Source: an uncultured Roseovarius sp. (GTDB taxonomy: Bacteria; Pseudomonadota; Alphaproteobacteria; Rhodobacterales; Rhodobacteraceae). Taken from it: 64,000 bases of DNA. Under the pieces are notes generated by a model. The model was not told the origin of the DNA, made no database searches, and saw only the letters and a list, made by a program, of their open reading frames with translations. A program made the position numbers and the translations under genes. The DNA lies in contig CANNCP010000008.1 in assembly GCA_947503145.1 (NCBI GenBank), positions 1 through 64,000 on the forward strand, read 5' to 3'. This document shows positions 34,273-43,664 of the stretch, piece after piece. Positions within the stretch are counted from its first letter, which is position 1, and every line of letters begins with the position of its first letter.

Positions 34273-36825
34273 TCATCCCCCCAGAATGCGGCTGACCATC
34301 TCATTTGTGTTGCGGCTGAGGGTCGGCTGCTCCAGAATGCGATTCAGTTGCCTGGTGATCATCGCCTGGCGCGTTTCGTCATAGCGCCGCCATGTCTCGA
34401 ACGCCGAGCACATCCGGGCGGTGGTCTGCGGGTTCAGCGGATCAAGCTGGATGAGCCAATCGGTCAACAGCGCATAGCCCGCGCCGCTGGCATGATGGAA
34501 CCCGGCGGGCGACATCGTCAGCGCGCCGAGCGTGGCGTGGAACCGGTTGGGGTTCTTCAGCGTAAAGTCATGATGCTGCGTGAGCGTCCGCGCGGTATTG
34601 GCCGAATCCTGTGGTGTGGCGTGCACGATCTGCAGGCTGAACCATTTGTCGATCACGAGCCGGTCGTGCCGCCATTGGTCGTAAAAGGCTGCGGCTGCCG
34701 CATCACCGTTCCCGGCCTGCAACAGGCATCCCAGCGCCGCCAGTTGCTGGGTCATGTTATCCGCGGCGTCATATTGACGCTGTGCCTGCGCGCCGCCGTC
34801 AATCCGCGTGATCATCGCCAGCGCCGCATTTGCCAGTGCCCGCGCGCCTGATTGCGCCGCGTCCGGGCTGTAGGGTTCCGTCACCTGATACTGCGCATAA
34901 AGCCGGGTCGCAGCATCCTGCATCATCTGCGCGCGCGCCTGATGCAGTGTTTCCAATGCCTCCCAGATCGCCTGCGGGTCGGGCACGGTGCCGCCATCAT
35001 GTAACGTCTGCGCCAGATCGTCCTGACTGGGCAACCCGAGGGCCAGCGCGCGGAACGCGGGGTCGAGGCTGTCATCGCGCACCATCGTCAGGATCGCGCC
35101 GAGATAGTGGTCATCCGGCCCGGCACCATCGCGGATCATCGCCAGCAGCCCCTCGCGTGCCAACGCGCGGCCTGCCTCCCATTTGTTGAACAGGTCGGTG
35201 TCATGTGTCAGCACGAACGCGCGTTCTGCCGCGTCGGTGTCGCGCTCGATGATCACGGGGGCCGAGAAATTGCGCAGGATCGAGGGCACCGGTTTTGCCG
35301 CCAACCCTTCGAACCGGAAACTCTGCGTCGCCTCGGACATCTCCAGCACTTCGGTCGGCCGCACCTCTGCGCCGTTCTGACCCAGCAGGCCGACGGCGAC
35401 GGGGATCACGCGCGGTGGCTTGTCCTTCTGGCCGGGGGTGGGTGGCGTGTGCTGGCGCAGATGCAGCGTATAGGTGCCGTCGGCATAATCATCCGTTACC
35501 GTGATGCGCGGAGTGCCCGCATCGTCGTACCAGCGCCGGAACTGGGTCAGGTCGCGGCCCGTGGTGTCCTCGAACACCTGCAACCAGTCCTCGATCGTGG
35601 CCGCGTCGCCGTCGTGGCGCTCGAAATATAGGTCCAGCGCACGGTAATAGGCGGCATCGCCGACCAGCGTTTTCAGCATGCCGATCACCTCGGCACCCTT
35701 TTCATAGATCGTGGCAGTATAGAAATTATTGATCTCGACAAAGCTGGCTGGCCGCACGGCATGTGCCAGCGGGCCATTGTCCTCGCGGAACTGGCGAGCG
35801 CGCAGGGCGATCACGTCCTCAATGCGTTTCACCGGAGCGCTGCGCATGTCGGCAGTGAACTGCGCGTCACGGTAGACTGTCAGCCCTTCCTTGAGGCACA
35901 GCTGGAACCAGTCGCGGCAGGTGATCCGGTTGCCGGTCCAGTTGTGGAAATACTCATGTGCGATGATCGCCTCGATCCGCTCGAAATTGGCGTCAGTCGA
36001 GGTTTCGGGACTGGCAAGAACGCAGGAAGAATTGAATACGTTCAATCCCTTGTTCTCCATCGCGCCCATGTTGAAATCATCCACTGCCACGATGTTGAAC
36101 AGATCGAGATCGTATTCGCGGCCATACACCTCTTCGTCCCAGCGCATCGACGCCTTGAGCGCCTGCATGCCGAACGCGCATTTGTCCTCGTCGCCGGGGC
36201 GCACCCAGATGTTCAGTTCCACCTCGCGGCCCGATTTCGTGGTGAATGTGCCGGGATGGTTGACCAGATGTCCGGCTACCAATGCAAAGAGGTAGGCTGG
36301 TTTCGGCCATGGGTCATGCCATTCCGCAAAGCCATCCCCGCTGCTGACCGGGTTGCCATTGGACAGCATCACCGGCTCGTCGCCTTCGATGCGCACCGTG
36401 AAAACAGCCATCACGTCGGGCCGGTCAGGATAATAGGTGATCTTGCGGAACCCTTCGGCCTCGCATTGGGTGCAATACATGCCGTTCGACATGTACAGTC
36501 CTTCCAGCGCGGTATTGGCGGCGGGGTCAATCTCTACCTCCGCCTCCCAGATGAAGGGCGCATCGGGCGCGTCACAGGTCAGGCCGCTCTCGGTCAGGGT
36601 GGGGGTGACGGGCGCGCCGTCGATCGACGCCGAGATCAGTTTCAGATTTTCACCGTGCAGCGTGAAATCGCGGCTTTTCGCATCGGGATTGGGGCGAAAG
36701 GCGATCCGGCTCAGCACGCGGGTTGTGCCGGGGGCCAGCCGGAAGGTCAGATGTACGTCAGAGATGAGGTAGGCAGGCGGGGTGTAATCCGCCAGATAAA
36801 TCGGCTGCGGGGCGGCATCTTTCAT
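34273..36825 (-). CDS. pepN: Aminopeptidase N, PepN
   Basis: An 850-residue M1 zinc metallopeptidase that releases N-terminal amino acids from peptides in the cytoplasm. The substrate-binding GAMEN motif occurs as FNMGAMENKGLNVFN near residue 250. The zinc site HEYFH in IIAHEYFHNWTGNRITCRDW is near 287-291, with the third ligand Glu in LKEGLTVYRD about 20 residues on. The C-terminal helical domain fits the bacterial PepN subclass (DUF3458). The ATG at 36825 follows a GGAG site and matches the family N-terminus (IYLADYTPPAYLI); the frame continues 31 codons upstream. Confidence 0.95.
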   Translation of the reverse strand: MKDAAPQPIYLADYTPPAYLISDVHLTFRLAPGTTRVLSRIAFRPNPDAKSRDFTLHGENLKLISASIDGAPVTPTLTESGLTCDAPDAPFIWEAEVEIDPAANTALEGLYMSNGMYCTQCEAEGFRKITYYPDRPDVMAVFTVRIEGDEPVMLSNGNPVSSGDGFAEWHDPWPKPAYLFALVAGHLVNHPGTFTTKSGREVELNIWVRPGDEDKCAFGMQALKASMRWDEEVYGREYDLDLFNIVAVDDFNMGAMENKGLNVFNSSCVLASPETSTDANFERIEAIIAHEYFHNWTGNRITCRDWFQLCLKEGLTVYRDAQFTADMRSAPVKRIEDVIALRARQFREDNGPLAHAVRPASFVEINNFYTATIYEKGAEVIGMLKTLVGDAAYYRALDLYFERHDGDAATIEDWLQVFEDTTGRDLTQFRRWYDDAGTPRITVTDDYADGTYTLHLRQHTPPTPGQKDKPPRVIPVAVGLLGQNGAEVRPTEVLEMSEATQSFRFEGLAAKPVPSILRNFSAPVIIERDTDAAERAFVLTHDTDLFNKWEAGRALAREGLLAMIRDGAGPDDHYLGAILTMVRDDSLDPAFRALALGLPSQDDLAQTLHDGGTVPDPQAIWEALETLHQARAQMMQDAATRLYAQYQVTEPYSPDAAQSGARALANAALAMITRIDGGAQAQRQYDAADNMTQQLAALGCLLQAGNGDAAAAAFYDQWRHDRLVIDKWFSLQIVHATPQDSANTARTLTQHHDFTLKNPNRFHATLGALTMSPAGFHHASGAGYALLTDWLIQLDPLNPQTTARMCSAFETWRRYDETRQAMITRQLNRILEQPTLSRNTNEMVSRILGG

Positions 36826-37110
36826 GGTTTCATACTCCGGCGGAAGGGGGCAACGTGCAGTGCGGACGTTATGGCACCGACATGTGGCCTTCAATGGGCG
36901 ATCCGGCAGGCATGACATGCACGAATGTCGTTCCTGAGGAAATGCAGACCCACCATGACGGCCCTATGGGCGGCACGCTTGGTGCGTCTTCTGCTGGTGT
37001 GGCGCCGCTGCCGGGTTTTGCAAAAATGCGCAACCATATGTTCACTGAAATTCTATTCAAACGACGCAACACGTTGTACCAAGGGACCGATCATAACGCG
37101 CAGGATTCTC

Positions 37111-37899
37111 ATGGTACGCCCTCTCGTCGGCATCATCGGCAATTGTTACGTGATCGATGACCGTTTTGCGGTACATGCGGGCGGACGGATGAATTCCGAA
37201 GCCATCGCACGGGCTGCGGGCTGCATGCCGCTGATCGTGCCCAGCGATCCCGACCTGGTTACAGTCGATGAACTGCTGGCGCATTGCGACGGATTTCTGC
37301 TGACTGGTGCGCGGCCCAACATATATCCTGAACATTACGGCGAGGCCCCGACCGAGGCACATGGCACGTTTGATCGGGCGCGCGATGCGATCACGCTGCC
37401 GCTGATCCGGGCCTGCGTCGAACGTGGCCAGCCGTTTCTGGGCGTTTGCCGCGGGTTTCAGGAGGTGAACGTGGCGCTGGGCGGCACGCTCTATCCAGAA
37501 ATCCGCGATCTGCCGGGACGCGACAACCACCGGATGCCGCCCAACGGTACGCTGGAAGAGCAGTTTGCGCTGCGCCACAAGGTCACGTTCACCGAAGGCG
37601 GCGTGTTTCACCATCTGATGGGCACGCCCGAGGTCATGACCAACACGCTGCATGGGCAGGGAATCAAGGATGCCGCACCGGGTATCGTGATCGACGGACA
37701 AGCGCCGGATGGGACGCCCGAGGCCACCTATGTTCAGGGCGCGCCAGGGTTTACATTGTCCGTGCAATGGCACCCGGAATGGAACGCGGTGAATGATCCC
37801 GCCTCGCGTCCGCTGTTCGGTGCGTTCGGCGAGGCGGTGCAGGCCTGGTCAGAACGCGAGCAGGGGCAAAAACGGCGACCGCCACGCAAATCCGCCTGA
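37111..37899 (+). CDS. Gamma-glutamyl-gamma-aminobutyrate hydrolase-like class I glutamine amidotransferase
   Basis: A 262-residue peptidase C26 (PuuD-like) protein. VGIIGNCYVIDDRFAVHAGG opens the protein, and LLTGARPNIYPEHYGE is the PuuD-type 'G..NV.P..Y' loop. The catalytic triad is visible: Cys113 in FLGVCRGFQEVNVALGG and His221 with Glu223 in SVQWHPEW. These enzymes hydrolyse gamma-glutamyl amides, for example in putrescine degradation. No puu genes are adjacent, so the substrate is uncertain. The ATG at 37111 gives the family length; the open frame to 36925 crosses the pepN promoter region. Confidence 0.88.
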   Translation: MVRPLVGIIGNCYVIDDRFAVHAGGRMNSEAIARAAGCMPLIVPSDPDLVTVDELLAHCDGFLLTGARPNIYPEHYGEAPTEAHGTFDRARDAITLPLIRACVERGQPFLGVCRGFQEVNVALGGTLYPEIRDLPGRDNHRMPPNGTLEEQFALRHKVTFTEGGVFHHLMGTPEVMTNTLHGQGIKDAAPGIVIDGQAPDGTPEATYVQGAPGFTLSVQWHPEWNAVNDPASRPLFGAFGEAVQAWSEREQGQKRRPPRKSA

Positions 37900-38483
37900 C
37901 TGACCGGAAAGGCGCGCGTTCGTTGTGCTCAATGGCAGTGCTGTCGCTTGCGGTCAGTCGGATATCATGACCAGGTGTCGCAATTGCTCAGCGCCGCTGA
38001 CGCTGAACCTGGGGCCTGACCGGCGTACCGTGGAGCGGGCCGCAGAAAAAAGATCGCGCCGAAGGCGGCGACGTTTCTGGTGGCGCTGCAGACCAGCGCG
38101 TAGTGGATGTAGATCGATTCGGGCTGCTTCTGTGCTGCGATGAAGTGGTCGTGACATCATTTTTCATTCTATTCCCTGCACATCCTGCCAGCGCGCCCCA
38201 TGCGCCCGGTCTGGCAGGGGAAATTGACATCAGGTGGATGGAAATATGGCAAGATCCTAACCATTTTGCGCCCAGAATGTTGCGCCTCGTGCGGCCCGAG
38301 GCAGCGGCGGGCGGCGCGAACCAGCCACGCCCGGCAATGCGGCGCTTTCGTGCCAGCCGCAGATTGTGAATGCCTTTGCGCCCACTTTCCAGACATCCGC
38401 ATTGCCCTTCGGTGGCAAGTGACGCAGGTTGGCGCGCAGGTGGCGCAGCGATCCGCTGTGCCGCGCAAATCGGAGCGATACAG
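37900..38483. other. Gene-poor interval with a possible broken small gene on the minus strand
   Basis: No intact gene. On the minus strand an ATG at 38167 (MKNDVTT) follows AGGGAA at good spacing. If the frame shifts by one base near 38150, translation continues HFIAAQKQPESIYIHYALV, then ATRNVAAFGAIFFLRPAP, to a stop at 37965. That frame has protein-like composition while the other two are Arg- or Ser/Pro-rich. It may be a frameshifted remnant of a small protein. The rest (38170-38483) shows nothing recognisable. Confidence 0.35.
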
Positions 38484-38933
38484 ATGAAATGGCTCGATAC
38501 ACCGCCGGTCTGGCTGATCGGGTTTCTTGCTCTCAGCTGGGTGCAGGCGCGTCATTTTGGCCTTGGCCTGACGTTTGGCGGCGGCTGGGCGGATTTCGCC
38601 GGCGGATTGCTGGTCGGGGGCGGTGTCCTGCTGATCGGCCTTGCGGCGCTGGAATTTCGGCGGGCGCGTACCACGATCATCCCGCATCAAGAGGCAGGGA
38701 GTATGATAACGTCCGGCATCTTTCGGCGCAGTCGCAATCCGATCTATCTGGGGGATGTGCTGATTCTCGTCGGGTTCATTCTACGTTGGGATGCTGTTCT
38801 GGCGCTGGTCCTGATCCCGGTGTTCGTCTGGATTATCGAGACCAGATTCATCATTAACGAGGAAAACATGCTGCGCCGCAAATTTCGGGCCGACTTTGCA
38901 CGTTATTGCCAGAAAACCCGGCGTTGGCTGTGA
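38484..38933 (+). CDS. Isoprenylcysteine carboxyl methyltransferase-like membrane methyltransferase
   Basis: A 149-residue integral membrane protein with about four hydrophobic segments. The ICMT/PEMT-family signature is present: SMITSGIFRRSRNPIYLGDVLILVG (the 'G.f.. .RNP.Y.g' block, about 72-96), and the SAM-site tail EENMLRRKFRADFARYCQKTRRWL ('E...L...fG..y..Y...v.RwlP'). Bacterial members act on lipids or unknown small substrates; no prenylated protein target is expected. GGAG lies upstream of the ATG. Its stop codon falls inside a 12-bp tandem repeat that leads into the pntA promoter region. Confidence 0.8.
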   Translation: MKWLDTPPVWLIGFLALSWVQARHFGLGLTFGGGWADFAGGLLVGGGVLLIGLAALEFRRARTTIIPHQEAGSMITSGIFRRSRNPIYLGDVLILVGFILRWDAVLALVLIPVFVWIIETRFIINEENMLRRKFRADFARYCQKTRRWL

Positions 38934-38961
38934 CAATGGCTGTGACAATTGCTGCGACAAT
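38926..38961 (+). repeat. Three tandem 12-bp repeats upstream of pntA
   Basis: GGCTGTGACAAT occurs at 38926-38937 and 38938-38949, and a third copy with two changes (TGCTGCGACAAT) at 38950-38961. The first copy includes the stop codon of the methyltransferase gene. Confidence 0.85.
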
Positions 38962-39071
38962 CTGTATATCGCATGTGCTCTACAATGTGGAATAGCTGCA
39001 AAAATGCTTTCGGATCGTAGCGGTGTCCACGCCGCGCGTTCCGTAACGGGACAGAACAAGGGGATACACAG

Positions 39072-40646
39072 GTGAAAATCGGAACGCCCAAGGAAGTTTT
39101 GGACGGCGAAGCTCGCGTGGCGATGACGCCCGATTCGGCGCTGCAATTGCAGAAGCTGGGACATGAATGCGCCATTGAGGCCGGAGCAGGGGCCAAGGCG
39201 GGGTTCCTGGACGCGGCCTATGAGGCCGTCGGCGTGAAGGTGATCAAGACCGCAGCCGCGCTCTGGAAAGCGAGCGATGTGGTCGCCAAGGTGCGCATTC
39301 CCACCGATACCGAACTCAAGCGCCTGCGCGATGGCCAGACGCTGATCACCTTTTTCAATCCCGGCGCCAATGACAAGCAGCTTAAGCAAGCCGCTGACAA
39401 GGGGGCCACGGTCGTGGCCATGGAGATGGTCCCGCGCATCAGCCGCGCGCAGAAGATGGACGCGCTCAGTTCGATGGCCAATATCGCAGGCTACCGTGCG
39501 GTGATCGAGGCGGGCAACAACTTTGGCCGTTTCTTCACCGGCCAGATCACCGCGGCGGGCAAGGTGCCCCCGGCCAAGGTTCTGGTCGTGGGGGCAGGCG
39601 TTGCCGGTCTGGCGGCGATCGGCACGTCCACGTCGCTGGGGGCGATCACCTATGCGTTCGATGTGCGCCCCGAGGTGGCCGAGCAGGTCGAATCGATGGG
39701 GGCCGAATTCGTCTACCTTGATTTCAAGGAAGAGCAGGAGGACGGGGCCGGAACCGGCGGCTATGCATCCGTGTCCAGCCCGGAGTTCCGCGAGGCGCAA
39801 CTGGCCAAGTTCCGCGAACTGGCGCCCGAGATGGATATCGTGATCACCACCGCGCTCATTCCGAACCGCGAGGCGCCAGAGCTTTGGACCGAAGACATGG
39901 TCAAGGCGATGAAGCCCGGCTCTGTCATTGTCGATCTGGCCGCCGAAAAGGGTGGCAACTGCAAGCTGACCGTGCCGGACGAAAAGATCGTGACCGACAA
40001 CGGTGTGACGATTATCGGCTACACCGATTTTCCCAGCCGGATGGCGACGCAGGCCTCGATGCTGTATGCCACCAACATCCGCCACATGCTGACCGATCTG
40101 ACGCCCGAAAAGGACGGTGTGGTCGTGCATGACATGGAAGATGACGTGATCCGGGGTGCCACCGTGACCCATGCGGGCGCGGTCACATTCCCGCCGCCAC
40201 CGCCCAAGGTGGCCGCAATTGCAGCCCAGCCCAAAAAGGCAGCCTCAAAAGAGCTGACCCCGGTCGAGAAGCGGGCGAACGAGGTGGCCGCGTTCAAGAC
40301 GCAGACCCGACAGCAGGTCACGCTGCTGGCGGTGGGCGGCGGGCTGCTGCTGGCGGTCGGCCTGGTGGCCCCGGCCAGCTTCATGCAGCATTTCATCGTC
40401 TTTGTTCTGGCGGTCTTTATCGGCTTTCAGGTCATCTGGGGGGTGGCGCACAGCCTGCATACGCCGCTGATGGCGGTGACGAACGCGATCTCGTCGATCA
40501 TCATCCTCGGCGCGTTGATGCAGATCGGATCGGGGTCGTGGCTGGTGCTCGTGCTGGCGGCGCTGTCGGTCTTCATGGCCGGGATCAACATATTCGGGGG
40601 CTTCCTCGTCACACGGCGCATGCTCGCCATGTTCCAGAAATCCTGA
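39072..40646 (+). CDS. pntA: NAD(P) transhydrogenase subunit alpha, PntA
   Basis: The 524-residue subunit of the proton-translocating transhydrogenase, which couples proton entry to NADPH formation. The N-terminal domain I (about 1-380) binds NAD(H): [20 protein letters not shown] opens it, [22 protein letters not shown] is the Rossmann loop (about 174-195), and [20 protein letters not shown] is the AlaDH/PNT signature. A Lys/Ala linker (about 381-405) leads to four C-terminal membrane helices (about 415-515). This undivided layout is like E. coli PntA, rather than the split PntAA/PntAB seen in some alphaproteobacteria. Translation starts at a GTG. pntB follows after 13 bases. Confidence 0.95.
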   Translation: MKIGTPKEVLDGEARVAMTPDSALQLQKLGHECAIEAGAGAKAGFLDAAYEAVGVKVIKTAAALWKASDVVAKVRIPTDTELKRLRDGQTLITFFNPGANDKQLKQAADKGATVVAMEMVPRISRAQKMDALSSMANIAGYRAVIEAGNNFGRFFTGQITAAGKVPPAKVLVVGAGVAGLAAIGTSTSLGAITYAFDVRPEVAEQVESMGAEFVYLDFKEEQEDGAGTGGYASVSSPEFREAQLAKFRELAPEMDIVITTALIPNREAPELWTEDMVKAMKPGSVIVDLAAEKGGNCKLTVPDEKIVTDNGVTIIGYTDFPSRMATQASMLYATNIRHMLTDLTPEKDGVVVHDMEDDVIRGATVTHAGAVTFPPPPPKVAAIAAQPKKAASKELTPVEKRANEVAAFKTQTRQQVTLLAVGGGLLLAVGLVAPASFMQHFIVFVLAVFIGFQVIWGVAHSLHTPLMAVTNAISSIIILGALMQIGSGSWLVLVLAALSVFMAGINIFGGFLVTRRMLAMFQKS

Positions 40647-40659
40647 GGAGGGCCGCGTC

Positions 40660-42093
40660 ATGGAATTCGGATTCACAACGGCTGCCTATGTGGTGGCAAC
40701 AGTTCTCTTCATTCTCTCGCTCGGCGGGCTTTCGGGGCAGGAAAGTGCGAAACGCGCGGTCTGGTATGGGATCGCAGGCATGGCGCTGGCGGTGGTCGCC
40801 ACGCTGATCGGCCCCGGATCGGGCTTGTGGCTGCTGTCGCTCCTGTTGATTGCGGGCGGCGGTGCCATCGGCGTTGTCATTGCGCAACGGGTGCAGATGA
40901 CGGAAATGCCGCAGCTTGTCGCGGCGATGCACAGCCTTGTCGGACTCGCGGCGGTTTTTGTTGGCTATAACGCACATTTCGAGCTGGTCCGCGTGCTGGG
41001 GATGGACGATGCGGCGCGGGCCATGACCGATGGTTTCGCCGCCCTTCTGGCGCAAAAGGACGGGGTGGAGATCGCGATCCTGCGGGTCGAGCTGTTCCTC
41101 GGCGTATTCATCGGGGCGGTAACTTTCACCGGCTCGATCGTCGCCTTCGGCAAGCTGGCAGGCAAGATGAACACCGCAGCCAAGAAGCTGCCGGGCGGGC
41201 ATATGCTCAATGCCGGGGCAGCTGCATTGTCGGTGGTCTGTTTGCTGTGGTATTTCGGTACCGGCGGGTTCTTTCCACTGTTCGTGATGACACTGCTGGC
41301 GCTCTTTGTCGGCTATCACCTGATCATGGGGATCGGTGGGGCGGACATGCCGGTGGTGGTGTCGATGCTCAACAGCTATTCCGGTTGGGCGGCGGCGGCT
41401 ATCGGCTTCAGCCTTGGCAATGACCTGCTGATTGTGGTGGGCGCTCTGGTCGGCTCCTCGGGGGCAATCCTGAGTTACATCATGTGCAAGGCGATGAACC
41501 GGTCGTTCATCAGTGTGATCCTCGGCGGCTTTGGCGGCCCGGCGGGCGAGCAGATGGCGGTCGAGGGCGAACAGGTTGCGATTGATGCCGATGGCGTGGC
41601 GGCTGCCCTTAACGAGGCCAGCAGCATTGTCATCATCCCCGGCTACGGCATGGCGGTGGCACAGGCGCAGCAGGCGGTCAGTGAACTGACCAACAAGCTG
41701 CGCGCCAAGGGCAAGAACGTGCGTTTTGCCATTCACCCGGTCGCAGGCCGATTGCCGGGGCACATGAACGTGCTGCTGGCCGAGGCACGGGTGCCGTATG
41801 ACATCGTTCTGGAGATGGACGAAATCAACGCCGACTTCTCCGATACGGATGTGGTGATCGTGATCGGCTCGAACGACATCGTGAACCCCGCCGCGCAGGA
41901 TGATCCCAACAGCCCCATCGCCGGCATGCCGGTGCTGGAATGCTGGAAGGCACGCCAGGTGTTTGTCAGCAAACGCGGGCAGGGCACCGGCTATTCGGGG
42001 ATCGAGAACCCGCTTTTCTACAAGGAAAACACCCGCATGTTCTACGGCGACGCCAAGGACAGCGTCTCAAGCCTGCTGCCCAAGATCGACTGA
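40660..42093 (+). CDS. pntB: NAD(P) transhydrogenase subunit beta, PntB
   Basis: A 477-residue subunit with about nine N-terminal membrane helices (about 1-275) and the NADP(H)-binding domain III (about 300-477). [19 protein letters not shown] lies in the proton-channel region. [19 protein letters not shown] (about 325-343) is the NADP-binding loop, and [20 protein letters not shown] (about 402-421) is the second conserved block of domain III. It is preceded by a GAGGAG ribosome binding site overlapping the end of pntA and is followed by a strong terminator. Confidence 0.96.
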   Translation: MEFGFTTAAYVVATVLFILSLGGLSGQESAKRAVWYGIAGMALAVVATLIGPGSGLWLLSLLLIAGGGAIGVVIAQRVQMTEMPQLVAAMHSLVGLAAVFVGYNAHFELVRVLGMDDAARAMTDGFAALLAQKDGVEIAILRVELFLGVFIGAVTFTGSIVAFGKLAGKMNTAAKKLPGGHMLNAGAAALSVVCLLWYFGTGGFFPLFVMTLLALFVGYHLIMGIGGADMPVVVSMLNSYSGWAAAAIGFSLGNDLLIVVGALVGSSGAILSYIMCKAMNRSFISVILGGFGGPAGEQMAVEGEQVAIDADGVAAALNEASSIVIIPGYGMAVAQAQQAVSELTNKLRAKGKNVRFAIHPVAGRLPGHMNVLLAEARVPYDIVLEMDEINADFSDTDVVIVIGSNDIVNPAAQDDPNSPIAGMPVLECWKARQVFVSKRGQGTGYSGIENPLFYKENTRMFYGDAKDSVSSLLPKID

Positions 42094-42115
42094 TCGCAGC
42101 GAGACGGACCAGAGA

Positions 42116-42141
42116 GGGGCGCCCATTGGGTGCCCCTTTTT
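42116..42141 (+). terminator. Rho-independent terminator after pntB
   Basis: GGGGCGCCC (42116-42124) pairs with GGGTGCCCC (42128-42136) with one G-U pair and a three-base loop, followed by TTTTT. It closes the pntAB transcript. Confidence 0.9.
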
Positions 42142-42271
42142 CATTTACATGACGGTGGATGCCGGTTCAGTATGCCAATGTCTACCGTTAAGCTGTTGAT
42201 GTGGCGATATAATCCGTTTCATTTCGGCGCGAAATTGGTAGATTGGGCAAAGATTCGCAGGAGCCCGGTCC

Positions 42272-43552
42272 ATGCCGCCCATCGTAGATCACCCATTGCG
42301 CTACCCGTTATCGAACGAACTGCATGCGCGGCCGTTTCCGTCGATCACGGCACCTGCAACCGCTGTTTACCTCGCCATCAAGCGACCGGACCGGGCCGCA
42401 GCGCGCGACAAGGAGGCAGATCGGGCCCATCTGATCGACCTGCTTGATCGCTTCGGCGCGCCGCATCCACGTCCCGACGCGGACCATTACTCAGGCGAGA
42501 TTGGGCGGCACCGTCTGAAATGGGAAAGCCATACCGAATTCGTGACCTACACGATCTTTCGCGACGGCTTGTCCGAACGCCCGTTTGATCCGGCCGATTT
42601 CGATGTCTTTCCAGCGGACTGGCTGGATCGCGTACCGGGGGCGCGGATCACCTCAGCGGTCATCCGGCTGGCGGAGCGGCCCGAGGACGACGTGCTGCGC
42701 GCCCATATGAACGATTATTTCGTCACCGAAAGCCTCGCTGTGGCGGGGGTGCTCGACGATGCTGCGGTTCTGGTAGGAGATTTCCGGATCGACCCGGCGG
42801 GCCACACCCGCTTTGTCGTCAACGCATCGCCGGGTACGGGGCCACGGCGGCTGGGCCGGATCGTACAGCGCCTGTGCGAGATCGAGACATATAAATCAAT
42901 GTCGATGCTGGGGTTCGCGCGGGCGCGCGACATGTCCGCGCATATGGCCGAGGTCGATACCGAACTGACCGGCCTCATCGCCGAGATGAGCACAGGCAAC
43001 CGGCCGGCCGAGGAAACGCTGAGGCGGTTACTCAGTGTCTCGGCCGAGTTGGAAGGAATGGTGGCCGAATCCTCGTTCCGGTTTTCCGCGACGGCGGCGT
43101 ATCAGCGGATCGTGCATCAGCGCATCGAGGTGTTGCGCGAAGTGCGGCTTGAAGGGCGCCAGACCTTTGCCGAGTTCATGATGCGCCGCTTTGAGCCTGC
43201 GATGCGCACCGTCGAGGCGACCCAGCGACGGCTCGGCGCGATGGCAGATCGGGCGATGCGGGCCGGGGACCTGCTGCGCACCCGCGTCGATGTGGAACGC
43301 AGCGCACAGAACCAGGCCCTGCTGGAGAGCATGGATCGGCGCGCCGATGCGCAACTGCGTCTGCAGCGCACGGTCGAAGGGCTCAGCGTTGTTGCGATCA
43401 GCTATTACGCGGTTTCGCTGGTGGGGTATCTGCTCTATCCCTTTGCCGAGACGCTGGGGGTCAGCGGCGGGGTGATGACTGCGGGCGTCACGCTGCCGGT
43501 GATCGGCGGCGTCTGGTGGGTGATCTCGCGGATTCGCAAGTCGGTGCATTAA
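42272..43552 (+). CDS. DUF3422 family membrane protein
   Basis: A 426-residue DUF3422 protein of unknown function. DHPLRYPLSNELHARPFP (about 6-23) is the characteristic start, and KWESHTEFVTYTIFRDG (about 83-99) the next conserved block. The central part is helical and charged, with likely coiled coil (about 260-350). The C-terminus has two membrane helices (SVVAISYYAVSLVGYLLYPF and VMTAGVTLPVIGGVWWVISR), followed by a short basic tail. The protein is thus mainly cytoplasmic with a C-terminal anchor, resembling CorA-like topology, though no GMN motif is present. It is monocistronic. Confidence 0.9.
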   Translation: MPPIVDHPLRYPLSNELHARPFPSITAPATAVYLAIKRPDRAAARDKEADRAHLIDLLDRFGAPHPRPDADHYSGEIGRHRLKWESHTEFVTYTIFRDGLSERPFDPADFDVFPADWLDRVPGARITSAVIRLAERPEDDVLRAHMNDYFVTESLAVAGVLDDAAVLVGDFRIDPAGHTRFVVNASPGTGPRRLGRIVQRLCEIETYKSMSMLGFARARDMSAHMAEVDTELTGLIAEMSTGNRPAEETLRRLLSVSAELEGMVAESSFRFSATAAYQRIVHQRIEVLREVRLEGRQTFAEFMMRRFEPAMRTVEATQRRLGAMADRAMRAGDLLRTRVDVERSAQNQALLESMDRRADAQLRLQRTVEGLSVVAISYYAVSLVGYLLYPFAETLGVSGGVMTAGVTLPVIGGVWWVISRIRKSVH

Positions 43553-43613
43553 GTATCCGCCTTAAACCTGAGGCACTCAGTCAAGGTGGAATGCGTGCAA
43601 CGGTCATATGTAT

Positions 43614-43664
43614 CGCTGCGCTCCGCGAAAAGCTGTGAGTCAGGTTTTTCGCGGAACGCTTTAG
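43614..43664. repeat. 51-bp palindromic repeat, copy B
   Basis: Matches 29846-29896 at 44 of 51 positions. The stem CCGCGAAAA pairs with TTTTCGCGG; the central part CTG-TGAGT-CAG can form a small inner stem. It includes the stop codon of the adjacent minus-strand permease gene and lies between convergent genes. Confidence 0.75.

Noticed and set aside
35761..36915. 384-codon plus-strand frame opposite pepN
   Set aside because: Shadow of pepN; no recognisable motif and no ribosome binding site.
38781..40172. 463-codon minus-strand frame
   Set aside because: Antisense to pntA, whose motifs are unmistakable. The translation is His/Arg/Gly-rich without domain features.
40609..41763. 384-codon minus-strand frame antisense to pntB
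   Set aside because: Composition is Arg/His/Gln-rich and it is entirely inside a definite gene.
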